DNA from: Methanobacteriota archaeon
GTDB taxonomy: Archaea; Methanobacteriota; Methanobacteria; Methanobacteriales; Methanobacteriaceae
Length of the DNA stretch: 64,000 bases
Direction of reading: 5' to 3'
NCBI GenBank assembly: GCA_023436175.1
Contig: JAEZKE010000140.1
Coordinates: 1 to 64,000, forward strand
Part shown: piece by piece, positions 25,874 through 35,713 of the stretch
How positions within the stretch are numbered: position 1 is the stretch's first letter
How the letters are laid out: each line of letters begins with the position of its first letter
Translations under genes and position numbers: made by a program
Notes under the pieces: model-generated
Database searches by the model: none
What the model was told of the DNA's origin: nothing
What the model saw: the letters and a program-made list of their open reading frames with translations, nothing else

Positions 25874-26698
25874 ATGAAAACAGTTAACGCTCTGGGAATT
25901 AAAGCACCTAATTCATCAATACTTGCAGAAAACATTATAAAAAACGGTGCAGATGATGGGCTTATCTTAACTCTTAGTCCAGGATCAGAAAAGGGCCTTG
26001 AGGAAATTGCAAAGAAATATGGCTTTGCATTTGAAATAGAAAAGTTAGTCGATGAGGTTGTAGTTAGAATGACAAAATCACAGGCAGAAGAATTAGATGT
26101 TACAGGAGAAACATGCCCAGGACCTATCATACTGGTAGGGGACAAGCTTAGTTCTATGGCAATTGGAGAACGCTTAAAGGTTAAAAGTAAAAGTGGTGAA
26201 GCCATTGAAGATATAGCCATTTCCATTCCAGAAATGAATGGTAAAGTGGTTGAAAAAGGTACAGATGGCAATAAGAGTTATATTCTACTAGAAAAAGTAG
26301 AAAAAGCTGCTTCAACATCGGCTGCGGTAGCTAACAGGGATAAAGTGCTTGTTGCACAGAGTAATGGAATAGGTAACGCAGAACGTGCCTACGCTACATT
26401 TATATTCTCAAAAGCTGCCCTCAGTATGGGTAAAAAAGTGACAATATTCCTGCTCATGGATGGAGTAAGTATAGCCAAAAAAGGTAACGCAGAAAAGGTT
26501 AAACATCCATCTTTCGATAGATTGGACAAGTTAATGGTAGAAATTATTGAAATGGGCGCTAAAGTTTACGTATGTGAGCTCAGTGCTGAATTTAGAGGAA
26601 TGAAACAAGAAGATCTTGTTAAAGGTACCAGTCTTGCAGGGGCTGCAACATACATAACACTGCTAAGTGACCCTACATACGCAGTTGTAAACTTTTAA
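25874..26698 (+). CDS. Fusion of degenerate TusA-like, TusA and DsrE domains
   Basis: A 274-residue fusion. Residues 1-62 resemble TusA but have KAPN (10-13) where TusA has CPxP, so the sulfur-carrying cysteine is lost. Residues 63-150 form a TusA domain with DVTGETCPGPII (C81 the active cysteine). Residues 155-274 are a DsrE/DsrF-like domain starting RDKVLVAQSNGIGN and ending in a conserved cysteine region (VYVCELSAEFRGM). TusA-to-DsrE sulfur transfer is a known relay. It is 12 bases from the DUF169 gene and 14 bases from the next gene; a short site (AGGAG) precedes the ATG. Confidence 0.85.
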   Translation: MKTVNALGIKAPNSSILAENIIKNGADDGLILTLSPGSEKGLEEIAKKYGFAFEIEKLVDEVVVRMTKSQAEELDVTGETCPGPIILVGDKLSSMAIGERLKVKSKSGEAIEDIAISIPEMNGKVVEKGTDGNKSYILLEKVEKAASTSAAVANRDKVLVAQSNGIGNAERAYATFIFSKAALSMGKKVTIFLLMDGVSIAKKGNAEKVKHPSFDRLDKLMVEIIEMGAKVYVCELSAEFRGMKQEDLVKGTSLAGAATYITLLSDPTYAVVNF

Positions 26699-26712
26699 GG
26701 AGGTTAAGGAAA

Positions 26713-27039
26713 ATGCAAGTTACATATCCCTTAATAATACTCGCAATACTCGTGAGTGGTATTGCAAGTGGTTTTATAACATTTAGAATGTCAGGTATGC
26801 GCCTGGCGCCGCACTTCGGTGCTTTGATACTGGCACTTATAGTTACAATTGCAGGTATTGCCACAAATAATATATTAGTTGTCTATACAGCTGTAGCGTT
26901 GCAGTTAATTGCAGTCATTACAGCTTTTACACAGACATGGGCAACTCTCAAATATAATTTTCAGACATCACCGGCGTACGCTCCACATTTAGCTCTTATG
27001 GCCATGATTCCAGTACTTGCAGTTGCATCAGTGATTTAA
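26713..27039 (+). CDS. Small three-helix membrane protein of the DUF169 operon
   Basis: A 108-residue hydrophobic protein with about three to four membrane helices, starting MQVTYPLIILAILVSGIASGF. Short polar turns (FRMSGMRLAPHFG and TLKYNFQTSPAYAPH) separate the helices. It starts 14 bases after the sulfur-carrier fusion, with AGGAGGTTAAGG in the gap, so it is the third gene of the operon. I do not recognise the family. It could be the membrane partner of a sulfur-transfer complex, but this rests on position only. Confidence 0.75.
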   Translation: MQVTYPLIILAILVSGIASGFITFRMSGMRLAPHFGALILALIVTIAGIATNNILVVYTAVALQLIAVITAFTQTWATLKYNFQTSPAYAPHLALMAMIPVLAVASVI

Positions 27040-27074
27040 TTTTTAATTTTTTTTCTCTTTAACTTTTTTAAACC
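27040..27074 (+). terminator. T-rich stretch after the DUF169 operon
   Basis: After the stop codon come runs of T (TTTTTAATTTTTTTTCTC and TTTTTT), which are typical of archaeal termination. There is no stem-loop. Confidence 0.5.
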
Positions 27075-27188
27075 TTGATTTTGATTTTATATCATAAAAT
27101 AAGTTTTTTAATGATTTTTGATTAATATGTGCTTCATGCTGTATTTAGTATACCCTATTTATTTAATGTACAGCATATAATTAAATTG

Positions 27189-27797
27189 ATGACAATTGAA
27201 GATAAAGAAAGACTGAGAAACTTTATATGGAGCACTTTAGAAAATAATAATCTATCTAAATCTCCAAAACCGTCTTATGGAAGAATACCCAATTTTTCAG
27301 GTTCAACTGAAGCAGCCAAAATGTTAAGAAGCACTGAAGAATGGCAGAACTGCGAAGTGATCTTTTCAAGTCCAGATTCAGCCCAGAAAAAAGTTCGTGA
27401 ATTTGCATTATTAGATAAAAAGCTTTTAATTATGGCTTCACCTAAGCTAAAAGACGGATTTCTTTTAATAGATCCGTATAGTGTTAGAGGAAATGAAGAA
27501 ACAGCATCAACCATAAATGGAGCTTTTAAATTTGGAAAGAAAATCTATGAGTTTCCTAAAGTGGATCTTGTAGTTGAAGGTTCTGTGGCAGTTGATAAAG
27601 CTGGAAACAGACTCGGAAAAGGTGGAGGTTATGGTGATAGAGAAATATCTGAGTTAATATCTAAAAAAGCTATTACAGAGAACACTCCTGTTGCAACTAC
27701 TGTTCATGAAGTTCAGATTATAAATAAAGTTCCTACAGAAGAACATGACGAAAAAATAAACATGATAGTGACTCCTGAAAGGGTAATTCGAATTTAA
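27189..27797 (+). CDS. 5-formyltetrahydrofolate cyclo-ligase family protein
   Basis: A 202-residue protein of the 5-FTHF cyclo-ligase superfamily. It has the ATP/substrate pattern of the family: LLIMASPKLKDGFLLIDP, VDLVVEGSVAVDKAGNRLGKGGGYGDREI and TTVHEVQII. The GKGGGYGD loop is the family's phosphate-binding signature. I start at the ATG at 27189; the frame is open from 27129 but that gives an odd hydrophobic leader. In methanogens a folate role is less likely; a pterin- or related one-carbon function is possible. Confidence 0.82.
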   Translation: MTIEDKERLRNFIWSTLENNNLSKSPKPSYGRIPNFSGSTEAAKMLRSTEEWQNCEVIFSSPDSAQKKVREFALLDKKLLIMASPKLKDGFLLIDPYSVRGNEETASTINGAFKFGKKIYEFPKVDLVVEGSVAVDKAGNRLGKGGGYGDREISELISKKAITENTPVATTVHEVQIINKVPTEEHDEKINMIVTPERVIRI

Positions 27798-28015
27798 TTA
27801 AAAATAAGAAATAATAAGCTGAAATTAATTAATGATTTAATAATGATGTATCTGTTAATATCCATAAAAGTGCATAAAAATTATGCTATGATTTAAGTTG
27901 TAGTATTGACCAATTTACATGATCTTTATTTAAGATTTTGGATTTAGATGATGACAGTTCGTATTAAACATGATCACTTTGCGCTACATTAACCAAAATT
28001 GAAGGAAGTGAATTA

Positions 28016-28483
28016 ATGAAAAGTGGCCAAAATAAAATCAAAAATTTTATTAATAATTTATCTGCAAAACACGATGAAAAAGAAAAATATTCTAAAAAAT
28101 CAAAATATATAGGCGCAATAGTCGTTAACATCATTTTATTGTATATTTTTAACAATTTACTTAGCTGGCATATTTATTTTATTACAAGCGCACTTAACGA
28201 AGTTTTATGGATTATAAACCTAACAGTTATAGCTACAATCATAGGGAATATAATACTTCTTATCTTTAATCCAAAATGGTTCAAACATATAGTAAAGATA
28301 ATTTTAAATATACTTGCCATTGCTGCAGTATATTCTATTTACAGCATATTCCCATTCAATTTCAGTTCATTTTTAGCTGACTGGAGTGTAACTATTGCTT
28401 TAATATTTGTAATGATTGGTATAGCCATTGCGACTATAATTGAACTTTTGTTCTTAATTTTTAATATTATTAAAAAATTTTAA
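28016..28483 (+). CDS. Hypothetical four-helix membrane protein
   Basis: A 155-residue protein with a basic, hydrophilic N-terminal tail (about 37 residues) and four membrane helices packed to the end. Not recognised. A strongly positive tail (KKSKYIG) at the first helix points to the cytoplasmic side. GGAAGTG lies upstream of the ATG. It has no partner: the next gene is convergent, 9 bases after the stop. Confidence 0.65.
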   Translation: MKSGQNKIKNFINNLSAKHDEKEKYSKKSKYIGAIVVNIILLYIFNNLLSWHIYFITSALNEVLWIINLTVIATIIGNIILLIFNPKWFKHIVKIILNILAIAAVYSIYSIFPFNFSSFLADWSVTIALIFVMIGIAIATIIELLFLIFNIIKKF

Positions 28484-28492
28484 TTGTATAAT

Positions 28493-28693
28493 CTACTTAA
28501 TTTCTTTTATTTCATCTATCCAGCGTTTACTTGAGTTAATACTTTCTTTAATTTTCAATATCTCCTCTAAAAACTCGTCAATATTTTCTGCAGATATCAA
28601 AACTACAACTTCACCTTTATCAAATACTGAATGATCCTTAAGTATAACTCCTCCTTCTCCTACAAACCCTACTGTTGACCTTAATTTGTCCAT
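28493..28693 (-). CDS. Hypothetical small protein, 66 aa
   Basis: A soluble protein of 66 residues (start MDKLRSTVGFVGEGG) with a beta-like first half and a helical second half (ENIDEFLEEILKIKESINSSKR). AGGA with TTTAA precedes the ATG. It ends just after the membrane protein and follows the YjbQ gene on the same strand by 31 bases, so the two may be co-transcribed. No function can be assigned. Confidence 0.65.
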   Translation of the reverse strand: MDKLRSTVGFVGEGGVILKDHSVFDKGEVVVLISAENIDEFLEEILKIKESINSSKRWIDEIKEIK

Positions 28694-28724
28694 TTAAATC
28701 CTCCCATTATTTAACATTAAACAA

Positions 28725-29123
28725 CTATTCTCCAATAACAGTTACCTCTATTTTCCTTAACCTACCTGAGGTATCGGCCTCTATGAAAAATAAATCCTGC
28801 CATGTTCCTTTGATAACTCTTCCATTACGTACTGGCAGTGTTCTATCTGGAGGAAGAAGCATTGATCTGAGGTGTGAAAAAGCATTTACATCATGCTTCC
28901 ATCCTTCTTTAGGAGTTAAGTCATCAAGTAATTTTTCTATATCTTCCCTTAAATTACTTTCAAGTTCTGTTAATGCAAAGACTGCAGTAGCATGTGGAGC
29001 AAAAACATGCACAATACCGTTCCTGATCTTAGATTCACCAACCGCAGCTTCGATTTTATGTGTTAAATTAATAATATCTCCTAATTTTTCAGTTTCTATA
29101 TGGATGGTTTTTGTAAAAATCAT
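28725..29123 (-). CDS. YjbQ/UPF0047 family protein (secondary thiamine-phosphate synthase activity reported)
   Basis: A 132-residue protein of the UPF0047 (YjbQ) family: INLTHKIEAAV, NGIVHVFAPHATAVFALTELES, GWKHDVNAFSHLRSMLLPPD and GTWQDLFFIEAD are the conserved blocks, holding histidines and an aspartate thought to bind metal. Family members show weak thiamine-phosphate synthase activity, whose biological meaning is doubtful. The ATG at 29123 follows AAGGAGGTCTTTT, better than the ATG at 29141. A small gene (28493) follows closely. Confidence 0.9.
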   Translation of the reverse strand: MIFTKTIHIETEKLGDIINLTHKIEAAVGESKIRNGIVHVFAPHATAVFALTELESNLREDIEKLLDDLTPKEGWKHDVNAFSHLRSMLLPPDRTLPVRNGRVIKGTWQDLFFIEADTSGRLRKIEVTVIGE

Positions 29124-29419
29124 AAAAGACCTCCTTATCAATTTAAGAAAATTTTAAATTAATTATATGGGATTTATTTCTTAAAATCTTATCTTACTAC
29201 ATGTTCATTTATATTACTTTAAAGATAAGATTTTACTTTTACAAATTTCATGCCCTGCCTTAATTCTTTCTTTAAAATTGGTTGAGATATAGAAAATATC
29301 CATGTAAATATGCATACAAACCACAACGTATATATTAGTATTTAACTTTGATAATAATATAATAATACATTTCATATTAACAAATTATTTTAGGAGAATA
29401 CTTAGAAGAAGATGAAAAT

Positions 29420-31798
29420 ATGATAAAGGCGGGTAGTTACTCATTTGGGGAAAATAACTTCAAAATATTCGATAATCTGCTTGAGGGAGTATCTGTTTAT
29501 GAACCAGTCTATGATAACGGTAAAGTCCATGATTTTATCATAAAATATGTTAATCCAGCCACAATTGCAGGTTCTGGCAATTCATACAAACATTACATTG
29601 GCAAATATATCGGTAATTTATATGGGATCGAGCATTTAGAACTTTATTTCAAAATATTTGAAGAAATAATTGCTACAGGTAAAAGTAAAACATTTAAAGC
29701 TTATTTACCACCGTTAAATAGATACTATCAAGTTTCAGGTTTTCAAAATCCCGATGGCTTTTTTGTCATGCTCCGAGTAGATATTACTGATCAGGAAAAA
29801 GCAGAAAGAGAATTAAAAAATACTTATGACAATTTAGAAATTAAAGTTCATGAAAAAACCAACGAATTACAAAAAGCCAATGAAGAATTAAAGCAGGAAA
29901 TTAAAGAAAAAAAAAGAGTAGAATCAAAATTAATAGAAAGTGAAAACCGTTATCGTAAATTATTAGAAAATTCATTTGATGCAGTTGTTATACACAATGA
30001 TGGTAAACTTATCTCTGCAAATAGTGCTGCAATGGATCTTTTTGGGGTAAAAAATCCTGAAGAATTTGTTGATACTCCATTACTTAATTTTGTACATCCA
30101 GATTATAGAGAAACTGTGATAGAACGTATTGGAGAAATGCTGAAAAATAAAGCAGTTCCCCCGATAGAAGAAAAATTCTTATCAGTAGATGGAAAAGTGA
30201 TAGACGTTGAAGTTTTAGCAACTGGATTTCATTATAAAGGCGAAAATGCAGTTCAAGTTGTTTTTCGTGATATAACTGAACGTAAAATGGCAGAAAAAGC
30301 ACTAAAAGAAAGTGAGGAAAAATTCCGTTTGATATTCAATAAAGCAAATGACATGCTAACTCTATCAGAGTTGCAAGAAAATGGAATGCCAGGTAAATAC
30401 ATTGAAGTGAATGAAGTTGGATATAAACGATTAGGGTACACACGGGAAGAATTTTTGGATATGAGTCCTGCTGACATAGTTGCTCCTAATAAAAGAGATG
30501 AAATGCCTGGAAATGCAGAATTAATAGCAAAAAATGGCTGTAGTAATTTTGAAATAGTTCATGTAGCTAAAGACGGCAGAAAGATACCTGTTGAAATTAA
30601 TGGACATATGATTGATTACAAAGGAAGAAAAGTTTACCTTACGGTTTCTCGCGATATTACAAAACGTAAGCAAATGTCTAAGGCTTTAAATGAAAGTGAG
30701 GAGAAATTCAGGAAAATATTCAACAATGCAAGTGATATGATTACATTACATGAAATGAACGAAAATGGAATGCCCGGAAAGTTCATTGAAGTAAATGAAG
30801 TTGGATGCAATCGGTTGGGCTATACAAATGAAGAATTCCAAAAAATGGCTCCTGTAGATATAGTTGCTCCAGATAAAAGAGTAGAAATGGCAAGTCAGGC
30901 AATAGAAGTTTGGACAAATGGGTATGCTAAATTTGAAATAGTTCATATAGCTAAAGACGGTAGAAGAGTACCTGTTGAAGTCAATACTCACATCTTTAAA
31001 TTCAGGGGAAAAACTGTTGCTCTCGGTGTTTCTCGTGATATTACAGAACGCAAAGGAGATGAAGAAAAATTAAAAAAACTTTTAGATCAGTTAAGTCACT
31101 CAAATGAAGAATTTGAACAATGCATTTATATAACCGTTAATTATTTACAAGAACATCTCGGAATCATTACAGATCTTACTAAACAGCTTAAAAATGAGTA
31201 CACAGATAAATTAGATATTAATATAGATGATTTCATTAACAGTATCGCAGATGAGAGTGTCAATTTAAAACAGATACTCTTCAACTTACTTGAATATGAG
31301 AGTATTTCTAGAGCTAAAAAATCGTTTAAACTTGTAGATATTGAAAAATTTATTCATAACGCGTTATCTGACTTAAAAATTAACAAGAATAATGTTGAAA
31401 TTAGCTATGACCAGCTTCCAAAAGTTATTGCAGATTCTGATCAAATCAATAAGGTATTCCAGAACTTGATTATCAATGCAATTGACTTTAAAAAAGAGGA
31501 TAGACCACTGAAAATCCATATTTCAGCACGTAAAGATGATAAAAAAAATGAATATGTTTTTAGCATACAGGATAATGGAATTGGAATGGATTCACAGTGT
31601 GTAAAACATATTTTTACCACATATTATCATTTGTATTTACGAGAACAGCACCATATAACTGGAACTTGCTTATTCCTTACAAAAAAAATTGTTGAAAGAC
31701 ACGGCGGTAAGATCTGGGCCGAATCAGAGCAGGGTGTTGGATCAACGTTTTATTTTACTCTGCCTGTTAACCAGCTGAATTCCTCAAAAACCTCTTAA
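29420..31798 (+). CDS. Multi-PAS sensor with degenerate histidine-kinase core
   Basis: A 792-residue cytoplasmic protein. It has four PAS domains, at about 10-125, 170-290, 300-415 and 425-540, with a coiled-coil (residues 125-170). PAS 3 and 4 are near duplicates (NGMPGK-IEVNEVG and VSRDIT in both). The kinase core follows. In the phosphoacceptor helix, where kinases of the cyanobacterial-phytochrome type read SHDLQEP, this has VNYLQEH, so the histidine is replaced by N574. HATPase boxes N (LIINAIDF) and G1 (DNGIGMD) look fine; the G2 box is GTCLFL instead of GTGLGL. It may sense without autophosphorylating. Confidence 0.87.
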   Translation: MIKAGSYSFGENNFKIFDNLLEGVSVYEPVYDNGKVHDFIIKYVNPATIAGSGNSYKHYIGKYIGNLYGIEHLELYFKIFEEIIATGKSKTFKAYLPPLNRYYQVSGFQNPDGFFVMLRVDITDQEKAERELKNTYDNLEIKVHEKTNELQKANEELKQEIKEKKRVESKLIESENRYRKLLENSFDAVVIHNDGKLISANSAAMDLFGVKNPEEFVDTPLLNFVHPDYRETVIERIGEMLKNKAVPPIEEKFLSVDGKVIDVEVLATGFHYKGENAVQVVFRDITERKMAEKALKESEEKFRLIFNKANDMLTLSELQENGMPGKYIEVNEVGYKRLGYTREEFLDMSPADIVAPNKRDEMPGNAELIAKNGCSNFEIVHVAKDGRKIPVEINGHMIDYKGRKVYLTVSRDITKRKQMSKALNESEEKFRKIFNNASDMITLHEMNENGMPGKFIEVNEVGCNRLGYTNEEFQKMAPVDIVAPDKRVEMASQAIEVWTNGYAKFEIVHIAKDGRRVPVEVNTHIFKFRGKTVALGVSRDITERKGDEEKLKKLLDQLSHSNEEFEQCIYITVNYLQEHLGIITDLTKQLKNEYTDKLDINIDDFINSIADESVNLKQILFNLLEYESISRAKKSFKLVDIEKFIHNALSDLKINKNNVEISYDQLPKVIADSDQINKVFQNLIINAIDFKKEDRPLKIHISARKDDKKNEYVFSIQDNGIGMDSQCVKHIFTTYYHLYLREQHHITGTCLFLTKKIVERHGGKIWAESEQGVGSTFYFTLPVNQLNSSKTS

Positions 31799-31942
31799 AT
31801 TCAGGGACACAAAAACGAAGGATATTTACCTGCTTCAAAAATTAAACTATAAAAATGTCAAATATGGTTTTCGCTTCTTTTTAATTCTGTTTTTAGACAT
31901 CCGAGGCAAATAAATAAAATATAGGTTAAATTAACCTTTCAG

Positions 31943-32740
31943 TTATTCATAGTTGTTCTGGTTGTTTTTATATATGTTATACTGATAGCTGTCATTAACC
32001 TTTTTGTAATTTTCATTTAATAATCCCTGTTCATAGTAAGATTGTAGCTGTGCATAATTTTTTAACTCAAAATCTCTGTATGGATTGTTAAAGTAAGGAA
32101 AGATCATCCCTTTAATTGTATAAACATATGCAGGAATCATTCCATAGGTTTTAGTCAATATTTGGAAATACAATGGGAATCCACAACCTTGAACTAAGAC
32201 AGGATTATCCTGTCTGACAGTTCCATGCCATACCATTGGAAGCGGACCCTCTTGACCATGTTCCTCTGCAAGCTCATTGACATGAGCCATCACATCATCA
32301 TAATTGTCATAAACTACCCCATCAGACATGTACTTATATCTACCATCAGGAACACCGAACAATGCAACTTTAAGCGAATCTAAAAGATCGATTTGACTTA
32401 AATTTGATGAACCTGTTCCCTGAGTGTCAATGAAACCTACCTCTATAATATAAACTCCGCTTTGGTTATAACTTGAATTTAAATCTGCGTCATTATCTTC
32501 CTGGTAGCTGCGGTAGTTGGAACTTCCAGTAAAATGCACCACTAAAGCACATTTGGATCCACTTTCTTCTGCATATTTAGCCAAAAGTTCAGAATTGGGA
32601 TGCCCAGGATACATATCAGGATTAGCTAATTTAACAAATGCAAGCCTTCCTAAAGGGTCAATAGAACCATTTGAAACTGTAACATAAGAGTAACCTATAA
32701 TAAGAGCTATAATACCTAATGTGACTAATAACCATTTCAT
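31943..32740 (-). CDS. Secreted/membrane-anchored hypothetical protein, tandem paralog 1
   Basis: A 265-residue protein with an N-terminal hydrophobic anchor ([20 protein letters not shown]) and an extracellular domain with many Tyr and Asn. It shares most of its sequence with the next gene: [53 protein letters not shown] and [15 protein letters not shown] do not recognise the family. The ATG at 32740 is chosen (MKWLL as in the paralog), not a GTG 9 bases earlier. A loop of about 12 residues ([12 protein letters not shown]) distinguishes this copy. It lies 21 bases downstream of its paralog. Confidence 0.8.
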   Translation of the reverse strand: MKWLLVTLGIIALIIGYSYVTVSNGSIDPLGRLAFVKLANPDMYPGHPNSELLAKYAEESGSKCALVVHFTGSSNYRSYQEDNDADLNSSYNQSGVYIIEVGFIDTQGTGSSNLSQIDLLDSLKVALFGVPDGRYKYMSDGVVYDNYDDVMAHVNELAEEHGQEGPLPMVWHGTVRQDNPVLVQGCGFPLYFQILTKTYGMIPAYVYTIKGMIFPYFNNPYRDFELKNYAQLQSYYEQGLLNENYKKVNDSYQYNIYKNNQNNYE

Positions 32741-32761
32741 TTTATTCACCCTAATTTTAAA

Positions 32762-33547
32762 TCATGTACTATCGTAGTTCTGGCTGTTGTTTTGGTACAT
32801 TTGCTTGTAATATTGAAGAGCAGTTTTATTACCCTTAGTATTCGTCTCATAATTTTGATTTAATAATCCCTGGTTGTAATAGTCCTGTAACGTTTCAGCA
32901 TTTTTAAGCTCAAAATCTCTGTATGGGTCATTGAAGTATGCAGATAACATTCCTGAAAGTGTATATACATATGCAGGAATTATTCCATAGGTTTTAGTCA
33001 ATATCTGGAAGTATAATGGGAATCCTTCCCCTGGAGTTATTACAGGGTTCCCCTGCCTTACTGTTCCCTTATAACACATTGGAAGCGGACCTTGTTGGCC
33101 ATGTTCCTCTGCAAGCTCATTGACGTGAACCATCATCTCGTCATAAGTGTTGTAAACATGCCCATCTGACATGTACCTGTACCGATCATCAGGAACTCCA
33201 AATAATGCCACTTTAAATGAATCTAAATAGTTAACCTGACTCATATTTATTGAACCCATACCTTGCGTGTCAATGAAAGCCACCTCAATTATATAAACAT
33301 TTCCTTCCTGATAGCTACGGTAATTAGAACCACCATACAACTGCAGTACTAGTGCACATTTAGATCCCTGTGCTGCTGCGTCTTTAGCAAGAAGTTCAGA
33401 ATGAGGATGTCCAGGGTACATATCTGGATTAGCTAATTTAACAAATGCAAGCCTTCCCATAGGTTGAATAGGGCCATTTGAAACTGTAACATAAGAGTAA
33501 CCTATAATAAGAGCTATAATAACTAATACAACTAATAACCATTTCAT
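32762..33547 (-). CDS. Secreted/membrane-anchored hypothetical protein, tandem paralog 2
   Basis: A 261-residue product, the upstream member of a tandem duplication (see 31943). The same N-terminal anchor [20 protein letters not shown] is followed by the shared domain; the C-terminus diverges (Asn/Lys-rich here, YKQMYQNNSQNY). Cysteines differ between the two copies, so disulfides are not conserved. Position and identity point to a recent gene duplication. The role is unknown; a surface protein of a pseudomurein archaeon is likely. A short site (TGGTGAATAAA) precedes the ATG. Confidence 0.8.
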   Translation of the reverse strand: MKWLLVVLVIIALIIGYSYVTVSNGPIQPMGRLAFVKLANPDMYPGHPHSELLAKDAAAQGSKCALVLQLYGGSNYRSYQEGNVYIIEVAFIDTQGMGSINMSQVNYLDSFKVALFGVPDDRYRYMSDGHVYNTYDEMMVHVNELAEEHGQQGPLPMCYKGTVRQGNPVITPGEGFPLYFQILTKTYGIIPAYVYTLSGMLSAYFNDPYRDFELKNAETLQDYYNQGLLNQNYETNTKGNKTALQYYKQMYQNNSQNYDST

Positions 33548-33679
33548 TTTTTATTCACCATAGAATTAACATTAACATAGTAACTTAAAGTATTTATTCC
33601 AAAATTACACCCAAATCAGTATATTAAGGGCTTAGTATTATTTTTGTATGGGTTAAACAAACTAAAATTAAAAATTGGT

Positions 33680-35713
33680 TTAGAATACTAAAGAAAGTAA
33701 TCTAAACGCAACCCCCCCAATAACTATGGCGGTGACAAGATTAGCTGCAGATATATATGTGGCAGCTTTCACCCCAAACTCACGAATCAGTATTGTGATG
33801 GTGGACAGACATGGAATAAACAGCATAGATACAAGGGCCAGCACTATGAATTGAACCGGTGTTAAAAAAGCAGCTAGATTCGGGCCAACCAAAGTCACCA
33901 ACATTAAAAGAACAAATTCTTTTCTAACAACACCAAATATGAGGAGAATACCTGAAATTGCAGGAAGGCCTAGCCATATAACCGTAATAGGAGTTAAAGC
34001 GGCATTTATAGGTCCTAAAACACCGAGAACATACAGGGCCTGTATAAGTGCACTGGCAATAACATATATTGGAAGTACCAGATAAATCAGTGATTTAGTC
34101 CGTGTCCATGTCTGTTTGAGGGCCGTTGATAGGGATGGTACTTTAAATGAATGCATTTCCATTATTAATCCTGTTGACTCGCCAGGGACCACTTTTAAAG
34201 CAATTCTACCCATTATAAATATAATTGCAAGGTCAATGGCATAAAGTGCAATCGCCCACCATACATTAACAAAAACCGCTACAAGACCAAGAACTATAAT
34301 TGTTCTTGCTGCACATGGTGCAAATGTAATGGCAAATGATGCAAGCAGTCTTTCACGTCTTGTTTCTAAAATACGGGTCTGGTCAATAGCTGGAACATTA
34401 CATCCATAACCAAGGATCATAGGAATAAGTGCCTTCCCATGCAGTCCTATTTTATGCATCAGAGTATCCATCATGAATGCAACTCTTGTCAGTATTCCTG
34501 AATTTTCAATTAGACTGAGCATAATATAAAATGGAATTACAAATGGTATAACAAGTGTAACCCCTGCTACAATTCCTCCAAACGCACCATTCCATAGAAC
34601 ACTTATTAGTCCGCCGCTAATTTGAGGGTCTACAGGTTGGAAAAAGCTAAAAGCATCTGAAAGCAAACCTGAAAAGAAATTTCCAACTATAAATGTCCAT
34701 AAAAGCAGTCCACCTATTACCAGAGCGGAAGTGATATAACCATAGACTCTATGTGTAACGATTCTGTCAAGTTTCTCTGAGAATGTGATTTTTATTTCAC
34801 TCTGTATTTGACCTCCTTCTGCAATTCTATTTGCAAGTGAGTATCTTTCAGATGCAATAACTGAAAATGAAGGTTCTCTATGGATATCTTCTATTTCTCT
34901 TGCTAGAGCATAAGCTAGGTTAACAACTTCTTCAGATTTAGATCTTACCAATTTCTGGATCTCGGGATCATTTTCTATTAATTTTATAGCCACCCAGCGA
35001 GATGGATAGCCTAAATTAAGATTTTTAGACTGGATTAAGTCTGTTAATTTTTTTATTCTATTTTCTACTTCACTTCCATATTCCAGTGTAGCAGGTTTAT
35101 TATCTTTCTTCTCTGCAATTTCTGTAGCTATTTCCATAAGTTCATGTAGTCCTTCTCCCCTTACAGCTACAGTAGCCACCACTGGTACTCCTAATGCTGC
35201 CTGCAGTTTTTCAGTATCAATAACAATTCCCTTTTGTTTGGCTATATCCACCTGATTAACACAAACAACCAATGGCACTTCCATTTCCATGAGTTGCATA
35301 GTAAAAAATAGATTCCGCTCTAAAACAGCAGCATCAACAACATTAATAACAACATCAGGTTTTTCAAATGCAATATATTCCCTTGATACAATTTCTTCCA
35401 TAGAATATGTAGAAAAAGAATATATTCCCGGTAAATCAATTACATCGATATCATAATCTTCAAAAAGAAGTTTACCTTCTGCCCTTTCAATTGTTTTTCC
35501 AGGCCAGTTCCCTATAATCTGGTTAGAACCTGTAAGTTCATTAAAAATAACACTTTTGCCGACGTTAGCATTTCCTGCAAGTGCAATTGTCAAATCAGCA
35601 TCTTTTTTAGGATTTTGTCCGTGTCCATGTCTATTTTGGTGCCTTTTACCATGACCTTTTCCATTCCAAGATTTTTGAGGTTTGTTTTCGCCAGATCCAG
35701 CCAAGATCAGCAC
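33680..35713 (-). CDS. feoB: Ferrous iron transporter FeoB
   Basis: A 677-residue iron permease. An N-terminal extension rich in His ([14 protein letters not shown], residues 20-33) precedes the G-protein domain with G1 GNANVGKS (about 47-54), G3 DLPGIYSF and G4 NQVDIAK. Two Gate repeats follow, with GYGCNVPAI and FAPCAAR carrying the pore cysteines. Fe2+ import across the cytoplasmic membrane is the role. It overlaps the upstream DtxR-FeoA gene by 7 bases; the start is a GTG at 35713 or a TTG at 35704. Iron-dependent repression by the upstream regulator is expected. Confidence 0.96.
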   Translation of the reverse strand: MLILAGSGENKPQKSWNGKGHGKRHQNRHGHGQNPKKDADLTIALAGNANVGKSVIFNELTGSNQIIGNWPGKTIERAEGKLLFEDYDIDVIDLPGIYSFSTYSMEEIVSREYIAFEKPDVVINVVDAAVLERNLFFTMQLMEMEVPLVVCVNQVDIAKQKGIVIDTEKLQAALGVPVVATVAVRGEGLHELMEIATEIAEKKDNKPATLEYGSEVENRIKKLTDLIQSKNLNLGYPSRWVAIKLIENDPEIQKLVRSKSEEVVNLAYALAREIEDIHREPSFSVIASERYSLANRIAEGGQIQSEIKITFSEKLDRIVTHRVYGYITSALVIGGLLLWTFIVGNFFSGLLSDAFSFFQPVDPQISGGLISVLWNGAFGGIVAGVTLVIPFVIPFYIMLSLIENSGILTRVAFMMDTLMHKIGLHGKALIPMILGYGCNVPAIDQTRILETRRERLLASFAITFAPCAARTIIVLGLVAVFVNVWWAIALYAIDLAIIFIMGRIALKVVPGESTGLIMEMHSFKVPSLSTALKQTWTRTKSLIYLVLPIYVIASALIQALYVLGVLGPINAALTPITVIWLGLPAISGILLIFGVVRKEFVLLMLVTLVGPNLAAFLTPVQFIVLALVSMLFIPCLSTITILIREFGVKAATYISAANLVTAIVIGGVAFRLLSLVF

